A DNA stretch of 64,000 nt from EA-27 sp964396265 (GCA_964396265.1 CAYNEM010000008.1:62001-126000), one strand, 5' to 3'. Counted from the first letter of the stretch, positions 17,264 to 29,600 are shown. Notes: generated by a model from the letters alone, not told the origin. A program made the numbers and translations.

Positions 17264-17325
17264 TTCTATCCTAAGGCCTCAAGTATCTATACAAATATCT
17301 CGATTCACACGTCCAATCATTGGTG

Positions 17326-18135
17326 TCAGGCGAAGTCGAAGAGGCTCTTCTGCCCCTCCTCCTTCATTCGGAAGGCCCAATCGACCGGGTCGAGCCCGTA
17401 CGCTTCCCGGAAGAGGTTCACACACGCGGGGCCGAACCCCGCGAAGTGGTTGTTGAAGAACACGTATGCGTCTGCTACGCGGTCCTCGACCTTCTTGACT
17501 TCGCCCAGCCACGTCTTGATCTCCCCGGTGCGGTCGCGCTGGATTTCCCCGGTCAGTTTCGGAAGGCTGCGATCCCCGATGAAACGGAGGTACAGGAAGT
17601 CCGTCGTCAGGACAGGCGGTACCTGGACATAGTCGTTGTCGGACCAGCAAAGCGCGACGCCACGGTCCTCGAGCCAGGCGTACGTTTCCGGGGTGAACCA
17701 CGAGCCGTGGCGGAACTCGATCGCGTATCGATACCCGGAAGGAAGGGCGTCCACGAAGCCCTCGAGGAGCTTCCGTCCTGTCCCGATGGAGAACCGCGGG
17801 GGCAGCTGGATCACGAGCGGGCCGAGCTTGGGACGCATGAGAGAGATGGCGTTGAAGAACCAGCGCAGCGGGTCGTCGACGTTCACAAACTGCTTGTCGT
17901 GCGTAATCAGTCGCGGGAACTTGGCGGTGAACAGGAACCCTTCGGGCGTGGCGTCCGTCCAAGCGCGCGTCATGTCCTGCGACGGGATCGCGTAGAACGA
18001 GGTGTCGACCTCGACGATGTCGAACGCGCGCGCATACAAGGAGAGGTAGTCCGTCGCATCCGCCCGGGCCGGGTAGAACGAGCCGCCCCACTCCGGGTAC
18101 GACCAGCCGACGCAGCCGATCCGAAGGCGGGCCAC
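17326..18135 (-). CDS. DUF72 (YecE-type) TIM-barrel protein
   Basis: A 269-residue protein of the DUF72/YecE family, widespread in archaea and bacteria and of unsettled function. Family blocks: IGCVGWSYPEWGGSFYP at the N-terminus, FDIVEVDTSFYAIPS, FLFTAKFPRLITH, LGPLVIQLPP, YAIEFRHGSWF and VFFNNHFAGFGPACV. The barrel has conserved acidic and histidine residues suggestive of a sugar- or nucleotide-related hydrolase, but no reaction is established. GTG start at 18135 with a TATA-like box 25 bases before it (18155-18164), so a leaderless mRNA is likely. No functional link to the surface genes on either side is evident. Confidence 0.9.
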   Translation of the reverse strand: MARLRIGCVGWSYPEWGGSFYPARADATDYLSLYARAFDIVEVDTSFYAIPSQDMTRAWTDATPEGFLFTAKFPRLITHDKQFVNVDDPLRWFFNAISLMRPKLGPLVIQLPPRFSIGTGRKLLEGFVDALPSGYRYAIEFRHGSWFTPETYAWLEDRGVALCWSDNDYVQVPPVLTTDFLYLRFIGDRSLPKLTGEIQRDRTGEIKTWLGEVKKVEDRVADAYVFFNNHFAGFGPACVNLFREAYGLDPVDWAFRMKEEGQKSLFDFA

Positions 18136-18154
18136 GGACGAAGATGCGTTTCAA

Positions 18155-18164
18155 GGATATAGAT
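18155..18164 (-). promoter_or_regulatory. TATA-like box of the DUF72 gene
   Basis: ATCTATATCC on minus, centred about 25 bases before the GTG start at 18135; predicts a leaderless transcript. Confidence 0.6.
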
Positions 18165-18188
18165 TTCCCCGGAGGTCCGGAAGGCGGC

Positions 18189-21100
18189 TCAGGCGATAGG
18201 CTGCGTAGGACCGGGCTTTCCTTCTCGCGCCTCGACGAGGGCCAGCAAGTCGGCTTCGGACATGCGGTATCCCTTTCGCCAGATCGCGAGGGCGACTACG
18301 AGGCCCACCGTGAGGACCGCCGTGTTCGCCCAGAATCCGAGGGGGAGCCAATTCCCCGCTTCCGGGATGCGGAAGACGCCGGTCGTGAGCGACAGGACCC
18401 CAATGGCGGCCTCCCCGACCGCGAACGGCACCGCCAGCAGCATGCGCGTGAATCGTCGATCAAGGGTGACCTTCTCGTCAATCTCCGGAATCGACAGTTC
18501 TTCGAGCTTCTGCATCAGGGGGAGCCCCGCCCATCGCAGGGCACGGGCCTTCCGGTCCCCGTCTTTCGGCATGGGCACGTGTCGGTCCAGTGGACGGCTC
18601 GCGAGCGTGACGCCCGCGACGAACAGGCCGGTCGCGTAGACCAGCGCGAGGAGAGGCTTCCAGTTCGCAGACAGAGGCGCTGGCGGTGCCGCCTGAGACA
18701 TGTACACAATGACGACGTCGAACGCGGAGTTCACCGTGAATCTGGTGGCATTCTGCGTAAACCTCGGCGGGTCCCCGGTCGTTCGGTTGGACACCTCGAG
18801 AGACCGGGCCGCATCTGCCCACGGGAACACACCGCCGATCACCGCCATCTGCATGATGACGATGCCTTCCTCGGACCACGAAGCGGTGACGGAGTGACGT
18901 TCATCGGTCCCGAGAATCGTGACCCGGGGTCGGTACTGGTGGCGGTAGGAGACGATCGTGTCCAGCGGCGCATCAATTCGCCACTCCGTCGTGCCGAGAG
19001 TCCGGTACCGTTCGCGCTCGCCCGGGAAGATGGCGTCATCCACACGGACGGCCGAGCCCGCGTCGACCCAGGCGGTCCATGCGTCGGACACGTTCGCGAG
19101 TCCCGCGGCCGCGAAGGCGGTGAAGTCCAGGGACACCGGGAGCCCGTCGAGGCCTGCGACGCGCACGTTGGTGGTGAACTGGTGCAGGTAGTGGACCGTC
19201 GCTGATAGCGGCGCGTCGACGGTCCAGAGCGTGGGGTCCGCGGTGAGGAACCTCTCCCCCACCACTCCCGGCACGAGTCCATCGACGTCGAGCGCGGACG
19301 CATCGTCCACCCACGAAGCAAACGAGTCGTACAGCCTGTCCGAGCGGTCGCTGCCGAACAGCGTGAACCCGATTCCCGCAGGCCACGCGGCCGAGAGCCC
19401 GATCAGGGTGAGTGTTGCAGGATGCTGCAGGGCATAATTGGCGGTGATCGTCGCGTCCACGGATCCGACGGTTACGGTGTGGTCGATTGCGCCGCCATCG
19501 TCCCATCCGAGGAACGCAAGGCGCGAGCCGCCGAACGAATCGAAGTCGATCGAGGCGATGCGATGGAGTTCGCCCGGCTGCCAAACGAACGTCGCAGGGA
19601 CCGTGTAATCCGTCCCATCCACTTGGACGACGCCCCAATCCGGGGAGCGGGTGATCGTGTAGGAAACGTAGGTCGGGCAGACGGTCCAGAACAACCAAGG
19701 GTTCGGCACAGGCCCCGGCCCCAGAGAAGTGCCATCGAGGTCGGTGCCCGATGTGACGGTGACCGTGTACAACATGCACTCGGAGAAGGCCTGATGGACG
19801 AGGTCCAAGGTCCGGGTGTCCACCCAAACGGGGTTGGTTGCGACGGACGGCGCGACCGTCCACGCGACCGAGCTGGAGTCCATGTCCTCGCTGAACTCGA
19901 TGCGGATCGTCGCATCGAGTGCGACGTCCACCGCACCATGCACCGGCGTCGTGGCGGTGATGAAGGGCGGAGTCGTGGCCGCGAGCACCTCGAGGATTCC
20001 CTGGGGGATCTCCTGATAGATAGTCGAATTGTCCCAGCGCACGTAGGTGGCTCGCGCATCCGGGCTTAGGCCGATGGCCTGGACCCCGAGCCGCGTGGAC
20101 GTCACGCCGTACTGCACCGCCCACGTCTCGTTGATGTCGATGCTGCTGACGTTCCACTGCAGGACCGTCCGGTCCGCGAGCCGGACCATGAACTCCGGCG
20201 GCCTCGGCATGCCCGACATCGGGTCCACGAAGCTACCGGGCACGACGTTCAGGTACGGCAGGATCGCGTCGGCCACCATGGGGGTGACGTCCGTGGGGTC
20301 CGGGTCCACGCCGGCCGTGCGGTTGATGCGCGTCCCGATGTCCGCGTAGATCTGGAGGAGGTCCTGCGGCGTGCTCGCCTGGTAGAACCGTCCTCCGGTC
20401 GGGATCGCGATGTTCTCGAGGAACGTCTGGTCGATGCTCGAGCCGAGTCCGATCGTGTAGATCACGATGCCCTCAGTGACCGCTTGGTTCACGATCGCGT
20501 TCGTGTTGGGGCACGGCAGACCGGCGGGCACCGTGCACTGCCCGTCCGTGAGCAGGATCTCCACGCGCGTCCGCGTGCGGTCGGAATACGTAATGAGCCA
20601 CGTGTTCCCCACTTGGAGCGCGTCGTCGATGTTCGTGCCCCCGAAGCAGCCCGGGCTGCACGCCGTGGTGTTCGCGTCGTTCATCAGGTCGATCTTCCCG
20701 GGCAGGGTCGTGTACGTGAGCGGGCGTCCGTTCACGACCCATGCGACATCCGAGAACCCGACGATGGAGGCCCGGTCGTCCACACGCATGCCGCCGATGT
20801 AGGAGTTCACTGCCTGGACGCGCACGTTCGACGGGTCGTTCGAGTTCATGCTACCCGAGACGTCGATCTGGAAGATGACGTCCTGGGGGACCTGGATCTC
20901 GACGGGGAGGCCAGCGCCCTCGATGAGGATCGTGACGTTCGCGACCTCGTTGTACGGCGACCCGGATCCTTCGAGGTACACCGTCCCCGGGATCACTGTG
21001 CGGTAGATGTCGAAGTGGGGGCTTAGTCCGATGCGCAGCCTGACGGACGCGCGGGCGACAGCCTTGGACGCGGCACTCGCGGACACGATGATCGTGTTCC

Positions 21101-23594
21101 CGTCCCCGAGCGGGGCCACGGACGGGATCTGGACCTCGGCGAGGAACGACGCGCTGCCCGAAGGACCGAGGACACCGAGGTCCGGGGTCGCGTCCGGGTC
21201 CGCTGCGGAATCCGACAGGGGCGTGCCGTTCGTCCATGTGTACGTGACCGGCCAGTTCGGCATCGCCGACGTGCCGTCCACGTTGATCACTTCCGGGACG
21301 GACTGTCGGTTCGTCGCGGTGAGGAGAAACGCGATCGTGGTGCCGATGTCCGTGAGGATGCTCGAATCCTGTGCGAGTCCGACGAGGGCGAGGGACGGGA
21401 CTGCGTCGAAGGACCATCCGTTCGCGACGGCGCTGGGATCGTCGTGGGCACGTGAACCGCCGACGCCGGCGTTGCGGGTCGCGCTCAGCCCTGCCGTATG
21501 CGCGGAATCCCAGCCAAACATGTCGAGGAGCCGACCGCTCGCATCGTAGAGGTACAGGTTGTCCGTCGCAGCGTCCAAGGCCGCCCACCACCCGGGGCCC
21601 GCGGATTCGAAGAAGAAGGCGTACGGGTTCGCCCCGTCGATCAGTCCGCCCGAGAAGGTGTACACGGAGTCCGCGACGAGGCGGTACCCGGTGAGGTCGG
21701 CGCTCGTCCGGGCGAAGATCTCCGCGAAGAGGTCCCCGGGCGCAGCCGGGTTGAAGAGGACCTCGTTGAGCACCACGGGCGGTGCGAGGTTTGGCGGCGG
21801 CACAAGGTTCCGCGCGCCGAAGGTCGACGCCACGGAGCGCGTCCAGGAGGTCACGTAGTCGAGCGTCCCCGCGAATCGTGCGGTCGACTCCGCCCCGAGC
21901 GGATCGGGCGCGATCCCGTACGGCCCGGATCCCGCCTTCGCGAGGACGTCGGCCCCCCGTTCGATTCGGACGAGCGCGCCCTCCGTCCCGAGGTCCAGCG
22001 CCGCCACAAGGTCCGCGCCCGTCGCCCCGACTACGACGTGGCTCCGCGCGGGCCAGGTCCCGAGGGGGGTGAGGTCCACGACGGATGCCCCTGCATACAT
22101 GGTCGCTCCGCTGAAGTCGAACGCCGTCCGGCCGAAGTTGTAGATCTCAACGCGTGCCTCGGGCGTGGGTGTGTCTTGGACTTCCGTGATCACGAGCGGA
22201 GACACCTGGACCGAGGTTGCGTACGTGTCGTACGTCCCGCCGCGCGCGTCGTCCCAGACCGCGAAAACCCCGAATCCGCCCGTCCTCAGCGTCGGGCTAA
22301 CCTGGATGGTCGCGTCGTCGGCCGGGTTCGCATTCCGGTCCGTGTCGTCGAGGCGCAGGTCGTTCCCGTTGACGACGCCGTCCCCCCAGGTGATTCCGTC
22401 CGCAGACCACGCGGCGTAGGTGTCGTAGTCCCCCGCACGGTTGTCGTCCCACGCGACCCAGATCGTCCCGGCGAGGGCGGACACGGAGGCCTGTCGCATC
22501 GAGACGGGGGTGATGAGCGCATCATCGACGGCGACGGGCGGGGACCAGCTGGTCCCGTCGTGGCCCCATGCGTACATGGCGTGGGCGATCGTGGGCGTCT
22601 GCGACTCGATCCAAGCGACGTGCGCGACCAGCATATCGTCCACGAACACGTCCGGCGCGAACAGGTTCGCAGTCGGGTTCGCGGCCATGGAGACGACGGC
22701 GGTGGTCCAGCTCGCCCCCGCATCGTCGGATCGTGCGACGCTGATCGCCGGTCCGTTCCCGAGGACCTGCCGCCAGGCCACGGCGATCGTGTCGCCCTTC
22801 GCGTCGATCCGCGGTTGGAGGTTCGTCGCGCTCAGGGACGAGACCTGGACCTCGGCGCCCCAGGTGGCCCCCCCGTCGGGCGACCCCCGGAAGTAGACGT
22901 GAAAGGCCAGCGGGTCACGGTTGTCTGCCCAAACCGCGTAGAGGCGGCCCGACGTCGCTGCGATCGTCGGCGTGATCGACGCGTTGTTCGCCGGCGCGCT
23001 GTCGATGCGCCGAGGCGCGCTCCACGACACGCCGTTGTCCGACGAGACGAACCAGACGTCCGCGTTCGGTCCTGCCTCCGTCTGGTAGGCGACGTACGCA
23101 CGCCCCTGGACCGGGACGGCCTCGCGCTCCACGACGATGCGGGGGAACGACACGTTCCCGAGGGCCCCGTCCACGCGCACCGTGGGGCTCCAGGAGACGC
23201 CGTCCGCGGAGCGGGAGTAGTAGGCACCCCGGGGCGACGTCTTGTTCTCGGAGCGCACCACATGGAGGACGCCGTTCGCGTCGACCGCCAGCGACGGGTT
23301 CCGAGCGTCCGTCGGGCCGGGCTCGATGGGGACGTTCACATCCGCGGTCGGCAGCGCATTGACGGACAACGGCTGGGGGAGGATCGTGAGAATCAGGAGT
23401 GAGAGCGCGACGAGCGCGAATGTGCGCAAGGGTCTTGCGGGGACCCTGTCCGGCGCTCGGCGCCCTGCCTGGGCATGGGCTCCCGACCCTCCCTTTTCCA
23501 CCGCGCGGGCATTCGTCACGGGGACTAAAAGGAATCCCCCGAATGGTCTTCGCGTGCGCAGTCGGACGCTCGCGTTCTCTCCTCTCTCTATCAT
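18189..23594 (-). CDS. Giant surface protein with BNR propeller, lamin-tail-like domains, VWA domain and three C-terminal spans
   Basis: A 1801-residue protein. I choose ATG 23594 because the TATA box at 23616-23625 places transcription start there. A hydrophobic export signal follows at about 57-80. Then: BNR/sialidase-like repeats (to about 460); two lamin-tail-like domains (PLVITEVQDTPTPEARVEIY near 465, VVLNEVLFNPAAPGDLFAEI near 605); a VWA domain near 900-1080 with intact MIDAS DVSGS and LLTDGQ; a Big_5-type Ig domain near 1206 (IRIEFSEDMDSSS); several B-repeat-like modules; and three membrane helices (about 1645, 1718, 1748) before a cytoplasmic tail. Metal-dependent adhesion through the VWA is plausible but unproven. 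Divergent from the 2362-residue giant. Confidence 0.85.
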   Translation of the reverse strand: MIERGENASVRLRTRRPFGGFLLVPVTNARAVEKGGSGAHAQAGRRAPDRVPARPLRTFALVALSLLILTILPQPLSVNALPTADVNVPIEPGPTDARNPSLAVDANGVLHVVRSENKTSPRGAYYSRSADGVSWSPTVRVDGALGNVSFPRIVVEREAVPVQGRAYVAYQTEAGPNADVWFVSSDNGVSWSAPRRIDSAPANNASITPTIAATSGRLYAVWADNRDPLAFHVYFRGSPDGGATWGAEVQVSSLSATNLQPRIDAKGDTIAVAWRQVLGNGPAISVARSDDAGASWTTAVVSMAANPTANLFAPDVFVDDMLVAHVAWIESQTPTIAHAMYAWGHDGTSWSPPVAVDDALITPVSMRQASVSALAGTIWVAWDDNRAGDYDTYAAWSADGITWGDGVVNGNDLRLDDTDRNANPADDATIQVSPTLRTGGFGVFAVWDDARGGTYDTYATSVQVSPLVITEVQDTPTPEARVEIYNFGRTAFDFSGATMYAGASVVDLTPLGTWPARSHVVVGATGADLVAALDLGTEGALVRIERGADVLAKAGSGPYGIAPDPLGAESTARFAGTLDYVTSWTRSVASTFGARNLVPPPNLAPPVVLNEVLFNPAAPGDLFAEIFARTSADLTGYRLVADSVYTFSGGLIDGANPYAFFFESAGPGWWAALDAATDNLYLYDASGRLLDMFGWDSAHTAGLSATRNAGVGGSRAHDDPSAVANGWSFDAVPSLALVGLAQDSSILTDIGTTIAFLLTATNRQSVPEVINVDGTSAMPNWPVTYTWTNGTPLSDSAADPDATPDLGVLGPSGSASFLAEVQIPSVAPLGDGNTIIVSASAASKAVARASVRLRIGLSPHFDIYRTVIPGTVYLEGSGSPYNEVANVTILIEGAGLPVEIQVPQDVIFQIDVSGSMNSNDPSNVRVQAVNSYIGGMRVDDRASIVGFSDVAWVVNGRPLTYTTLPGKIDLMNDANTTACSPGCFGGTNIDDALQVGNTWLITYSDRTRTRVEILLTDGQCTVPAGLPCPNTNAIVNQAVTEGIVIYTIGLGSSIDQTFLENIAIPTGGRFYQASTPQDLLQIYADIGTRINRTAGVDPDPTDVTPMVADAILPYLNVVPGSFVDPMSGMPRPPEFMVRLADRTVLQWNVSSIDINETWAVQYGVTSTRLGVQAIGLSPDARATYVRWDNSTIYQEIPQGILEVLAATTPPFITATTPVHGAVDVALDATIRIEFSEDMDSSSVAWTVAPSVATNPVWVDTRTLDLVHQAFSECMLYTVTVTSGTDLDGTSLGPGPVPNPWLFWTVCPTYVSYTITRSPDWGVVQVDGTDYTVPATFVWQPGELHRIASIDFDSFGGSRLAFLGWDDGGAIDHTVTVGSVDATITANYALQHPATLTLIGLSAAWPAGIGFTLFGSDRSDRLYDSFASWVDDASALDVDGLVPGVVGERFLTADPTLWTVDAPLSATVHYLHQFTTNVRVAGLDGLPVSLDFTAFAAAGLANVSDAWTAWVDAGSAVRVDDAIFPGERERYRTLGTTEWRIDAPLDTIVSYRHQYRPRVTILGTDERHSVTASWSEEGIVIMQMAVIGGVFPWADAARSLEVSNRTTGDPPRFTQNATRFTVNSAFDVVIVYMSQAAPPAPLSANWKPLLALVYATGLFVAGVTLASRPLDRHVPMPKDGDRKARALRWAGLPLMQKLEELSIPEIDEKVTLDRRFTRMLLAVPFAVGEAAIGVLSLTTGVFRIPEAGNWLPLGFWANTAVLTVGLVVALAIWRKGYRMSEADLLALVEAREGKPGPTQPIA

Positions 23595-23615
23595 CTGAGA
23601 TAACCGAGAAAGGCC

Positions 23616-23625
23616 CCTTAAATAG
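23616..23625. promoter_or_regulatory. Shared TATA-like box of the two divergent giant genes
   Basis: CCTTAAATAG is the only strong AT-rich box in the 73-base gap. On minus it lies 26 bases before ATG 23594 (leaderless). On plus it predicts a start near 23645, leaving a short leader with GGGGAGA before GTG 23668. One near-palindromic box may drive both genes, which implies matched expression. Confidence 0.6.
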
Positions 23626-23667
23626 CGAGCCGACCCGTGAAAAGGTAGCCAGTCTCCCGGGGAGAGT

Positions 23668-26600
23668 GTGTCCTCGCAGCATCGGCCCCAACGAGCCATA
23701 GGCCACCGAGTGCCGGCCCTCGCGGTCGCGCTCTTCAGCGTGTTCGCTTCCCTCCTCGCGGTGATCCCGCGGGTCACCTCGGATCCGTGGGTGACCGCCA
23801 ACGGGGACGGCACCTCGGACGCCGTGTGGAACTTCAGCAATCCAGGGGACTACGTCCTTACGAACACGCAGATCAGCGGGGGCGCCGGGCTGCTGGCGTC
23901 CGCAGGTCCGGGCGTCCAGTACTGGAACAGCACGACTGCGGGGGACTTCGCCGGCCCGGACTCCGCGACGAACGTGGACTTCACAAGTTCTCCGGGGGAC
24001 GTGATGCTCGCGACCACCTCCGGCGCTTCGACGCTCCTCGTGCTGCAGCCGGCCGCCACGGGCGAGGATTCCTGGCTGGAGGAGTTCAACCCCACCACGA
24101 CCCACGGAGCCGAAGCGTTCATGTCCGCCGATGGGACGGGCTCGCGGCGCCGGCCGGTGCTCCGGTTTGACCTTTCCTCACTCCCGGTGGGTGCCGTGAT
24201 CGACGGCGCCGTTCTCTACCTGTACCAGTACACCGACGCTGACGGCACCTCGGTTGTCATATCCGTGCACGAAGTGATCGCAAGTTGGACCGAGGCCGAT
24301 GTCACGTGGGACGACCGGAACGCGGTGAGTGCGTGGGCGTCCCCCGGCGGCGACTACGATCCTCACGTCATCGCGCAGGCAACGATCGACGCCGCGAACA
24401 ACGTGTGGCGGTCCTGGAACATCACCCAGCTCGCAGACCTGTGGTACCGCGGCGTGCGCCCGAACAATGGTCTTATCTTGGTCACACCGTCCGCAGCCGT
24501 CCAGCTGAACAAGGACTTCCGATCGTCCGACTACGGGGTGGCGGCCGAACGACCCCGACTGGAGATCCGATACCGTATCTTGGGCGCAACCGGAGAATAC
24601 GTATCGCAGGTTCTCGGGCCGGGCACGCCGACCGCTTGGCAGACGATTTCGTGGAACCCATCGGTCCGCAGCCTCGTCGCGGACGAGTTCAACGGTGCGT
24701 CGCTCGACCCGAAGTGGACCTGGCTCAACGCGCCCGCGTCGTTTGACGTGGGAACGACGCTGCCGGGAAACCTACACGTCGTCTCCACCGCCAATTCGCA
24801 GATCGACGGCGCCACGTTCACAGGAAACGCGTTGTGGAACGATGTTGTCGGCGACTTCAGCGCGGAGATGAAGTTCAGCAGTTCGCCGACGGCGAGCAGC
24901 AATCGCGTGGGCCTCATGGCCTTGCTCTCGCAGCGGGACTGGTTCTCCGTCGGGAAACATTATTCTGGCGGGGTCGCGAACTGGATGACCCGCGAGACGG
25001 TCGACGCGGTCACGACAACCATCTTCAACGGGGCGAGCGGCAACCCAATCCCCGCATGGGTCCGCCTCGTGCGGACGGGGAACACGTTCGACGCGTGGAC
25101 GAGTTCGGACGGAACCGCCTGGACCTTGCGGGACACATACGCGCCCTCGGACCAGTACCCGCTGGCGATCCGGCTCGCATTCTACATCGCACACGGGGCG
25201 GCGGGCTCGGGCTTCTCGGCCGACGTGGACTACATCCGAGTCACGCACGGCGCCGGCGCGACGGTCTCCGTGTCGACGCGGACCGGCGACACGAACCCGG
25301 TCGACGGGACGTGGTCCGGCTGGTCCGCCTCCTACCCGTTGTCCTCTGGGTCGGCGATGGCGGGGACCTCGAACTTCGTCGAGTACCGCCTCTCCTTCGC
25401 CGTCTCCACCGCCTCCCCCGACCACCGTCCCGTCGTCGGGGATGTGAACATGACTTCAGGGACCGCGTCCTACGTGGCCGCGGGGACGATCGAGACGAAC
25501 GATCTCGTTCCCGCAGACCTCCAGCAGTGGGGAACCCTCACCGTCGCCGACGCCCCGAACGGGCAGACCGTGAGCTACGAATACTCCCTCAACTCCGGCG
25601 GGAGCTGGACGCCCGTCGTACCCCCCGCGGACCTTTCGGGCGTGAGCGTCGCATCCGGACGGATCCGCTTCCGCGTCTCGCTCTCCACCTCGGACAGCCA
25701 GTTTACCCCCACGGTGAGCGAGATTCGCCTCACGTACACGCACCGCCTCGACCACTTCTACGTGACCGCCTGGGCGGCTGCGGCCGCGGGCGCGCCCTTC
25801 TCGGTCACGGTCACCGCCAAGGATGCCGCGAACGCGACGATCCTGAGCTGGACGGGCACCGTGACGTTGGCGGCGCGCCTCCTCGACGGCATCACGCCCG
25901 GCAACGGCATCCTCGGCACCACGAGCCTCGTGATCTCCGCGGGCGGCACCGCCACCCTCGCGACGGAGAACTACACGCGCACTGAGACGATCCGGATTCA
26001 CGCTTCCTTCGGAGCCCAGGAAGGATTGAGCGGTCCGGTCCTCATCTCCCCAGGCCCGATCGTCCGCGTCGTCGTCGCGCCGCCCTCCGTCACGCTCTTG
26101 CCCTTCGCGAGCCAGTCCTTCACCGCCACCGCGTTCGACGCTTGGGACAACCCCGTGCCGGGAGCCGTGTTCGCATGGATCGTCACGAACGGCGTCGGGA
26201 CACTGAACACCTCCTCCGGTCCGACCGTGACCCTGACCGCCCAACCGCCCGACGGTGCGAATGGGACCCTGGAGGCGACCGCCTCCGGCGTCACCGGGGT
26301 TGCGCTCATCACGGTGGGGATCCCGAGCCTCGACCACTTCTACGTCACCGCGTCTGCGTCCGCGGCGGCGGGAGCACCGTTCTCGGTCACCGTCACCGCC
26401 AAAGATGCGACGAACAACACGATCATGAGCTGGAACGGCACCGTCACCCTGGCGGCCCGTCTGCTCGACGGCATCACGCCGGGGAACGGGATCCTCGGCA
26501 CGACGAGCCTCGCGATCTCCGCCGGCGGCACCGCGACGCTTGCGACGGAGAACTACACGCGCGCGGAGACGATCCGGATACACGCTTCCTTCGGAGCCCC

Positions 26601-29600
26601 GGAGGGGTTGAGCGGCCCCGTGGTGATCACCCCCGGCCCCATCGCTCGGGTGGCGGTCGCGCCGCCCGTCGTCACCGTCCTCCCCTTCACGAACCAGTCC
26701 TTCACCGCTTCCGCGTTCGACGCCTGGGACAACCCCGTGCCCGGCGCTGCGTTCACGTGGGTCGTGACGAACGGCGTGGGCACTCTGAACACGTCCGCGG
26801 GTACGACCGTCACGATGACCGCCCAGCCGCCGGTCGGGGCAATCGGGACCGTGGAGGCGACCGCCTCCGGCATCACCGGAGTCGCCGCGGTCACCGTCGG
26901 GACGCCGACGCCTCCCTGGGTCGTGATTACCGCCCCTAACGCCGGCGCCAGCATCACGGGGACCGCTTCCATTGCTTACTCGTACAGCCCCGACACGGTC
27001 CTCGCCACGTTCGACTACGACGCCGGCGCGGGCTGGGTCCTCATCGGGAACACGTCGTCGCCGACGGGCACGTTCCCCTGGGATACGACGGGCGTCGACG
27101 CCGTGGGCGTCGTGCTCCGCGCCTGGGTCGAGAACGCGGCCCTCATGACGAATCAGACGACCGTGACCCCGATCGAGATCGACAACACGGCGCCGACGAT
27201 CGCCATCGGCACCATCACGGACGACCAGGCGACGGCCGGGACCGTGACGATCGCCTACACCACTGCCGCGGACGTCGCCCGCGTGGACTTCACCTACTTC
27301 GACGGAGCTTGGCAGACGGTCGGGACGGACCTGACCATTGACGGCACCTATGTCTGGTCGCCCGGAGTCGCGATCAACGGCGTCACGCTCCGCGCAGTCG
27401 CCACGGACGAGGTCGGCCTCTCCGGCGCGGATGCCAAGCAGGGGGTCGGGACGCGAATCGTCGGCACAAACCCGCCCGCGATCGCCGCCATTCCCACCCT
27501 GTACGTCCGAGTTACCGCCGCGTACGATCTCAACCTCACGTTCTATCTCTCCGACCCCGATACGCCCCTGTCCGGACTGGCGGTGACGACGTCCGACCCG
27601 GCGAATGTGACCGCGTTCGCAGGGGCGTATCCCTCCCTGCGCGTCACCTATGCCGCGGCAGGCACCTACAACGTCACGCTCTGGGTCTCCGACGGCACCG
27701 ACACCGCGTGGCGCATCGTGCGGGTGATCGCGTCCGGCACCAACCCGCCTGTGCTTCTCGCTCCGCTCGGGACGGTAACGTTCGACGAAGACACAGTGCT
27801 CTCGGACGCGCTCGGGGTGCTGACCACGCGGTTCTTCGATGCCGACGGGGACAACCTCACGTTCACGGTACTCGGCGCCGCTGTGATCAGTTGGCGGCTG
27901 AACCCGAACGAGACTCTGGACCTCTGGGCCTCGGCGGACTGGTTCGGTTCCGAGATCGTCCGCGTGCGGGCGTCCGACCCCTCGGGGGGATTCGCGGAGG
28001 CTCCGCTCGTCGTCGTCGTGCGCCCCGTCAACGACGCTCCGGTCCTGGCGGTGATCGCTCCCCTCCGTTGGACACGAGGCGAGTCCCGCACCCTCGACCT
28101 CACCCCCTACGTGTCCGACGTGGACACGCCGCTCGCCCAGCTGATCGTGACGACCGACAGCACCCACGTCCGCGTGAACGGCCTCGTGCTGACGATGGCG
28201 TTCCCGTCGAACTGGACCGAGGCCCAGTTCACGGTCTCCGTGTCCGACGGCCCTGCGCAGGCGTCGCAGCTCGTCCGGGTGACGCTCCTGCCCGGGTGGT
28301 GGAATCCCATGTATCTCCTTCTGCTTCCGGTTTCGGCATTTGGTTTGGTGATTGGTGTGATGGCTCGACGTGCGCGTTGGAGGCCCGCAAAGGCCTTCCT
28401 TGTGGATGACAGGAACGAACTGATTCGAGAGTTCACGATGGACACTGCGTGCGAGGTCACGTGGGAACAGGTCAGCGCGGCCGGGGCGCTGCAGGCCGTC
28501 GACGAACCCGTCAAGATCTCCAAGTACCGTGCGCAGACGGTCCGGGGCGATGCCCTCGGCCTGGTGCTCCTCGCGTACGGACCCGTGAACCACGAGCAGA
28601 TCGAGTTCGCGCGAGAGATGCTCGTGAACATCCAGGGCAAGTTCGAGGATCGCCTGAACACCCGACTCGAGCAGAACCGCGAGTTCGAGTCCCAGGTCCG
28701 CACGCTTCACGAGGAGCTGCAGAGCAAGCGCGAGGCCTTCGAAACGCGCTCCCGCGCCTTCGCAGGGATGTTCGACGCGTGGACGACCGCCCAGACAAAG
28801 ATGGCGGCGGAGTCAGTGTCCATCCGGGCGACCCTGGCTGACGTGGAATCCCGGGAGGAAAGCCTCATCGAGGGCGGACACAACCTCGACCGGGAGCGCG
28901 CGACCCTTCGGAAGGAGCGCGAAGAGTTCACGGCCCTCGCGGATCGCCTCAAGCAGGAGATGGACCGCCGCACCGTGGAGCTCGAGAATCGGGAGGACGT
29001 CCTCGGGACCATGGACAGCAAGGTGAAGGAGGAGCGGAAGTCGTTCGACACGCTGCGGCAGGAGAAGATGCAGCGTCTCGCGTCGATGGACGTGGAGATC
29101 GAGGCGAAGGCGAAGAGCTTCGAGGAGCGGGAGGCCGCGGTGAAGTCCCAGGCTGAGGAGAACGCCCGTCTTCTCTCGGATTTGGCGGCGCGCGAGGAGA
29201 CCCTGGAGATCGAGGGCGACCGCGTCGAGCGGCTCCGCCAAGAGGTCGACCAGCGCAAGGCCCAGACCGACGTCACCGCGCGCGGCATCGACGCGCGCGT
29301 TTCGGCGGTGCGGGACCAGGAGGCCCGCAAGTCCGAGGAGTATCGGAACCTGGAGGCGACGCTCGAGTCCCGGGAGTCGGTCCTCCGCGAGCAGGAGAAG
29401 GCGTTCCAATCGCAGATGATGAACCTCCACGAGACGGCGAGCGCGAAACAGCAGATGCTCGACGGCCGCGAGGGGAAGGTCGGAGAGCTCGAGTCGAAGA
29501 TCCGCGCGGAGGCGGACCGGATCAAGAAGACCGTCGACGATTTCGGCAAGCGGGAGCAGGCGGCGCAGGACGCCCTGCGCGATGCCCGTGCCCTTAAGGC

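Noticed and set aside
21498..23402. 634-residue plus-strand frame
   Set aside because: Antisense shadow of the BNR region of the 1801-residue giant.
25456..28710. 1084-residue minus-strand frame
   Set aside because: Antisense shadow of the 2362-residue giant; low-complexity Arg/Gly/His composition and no recognisable fold.
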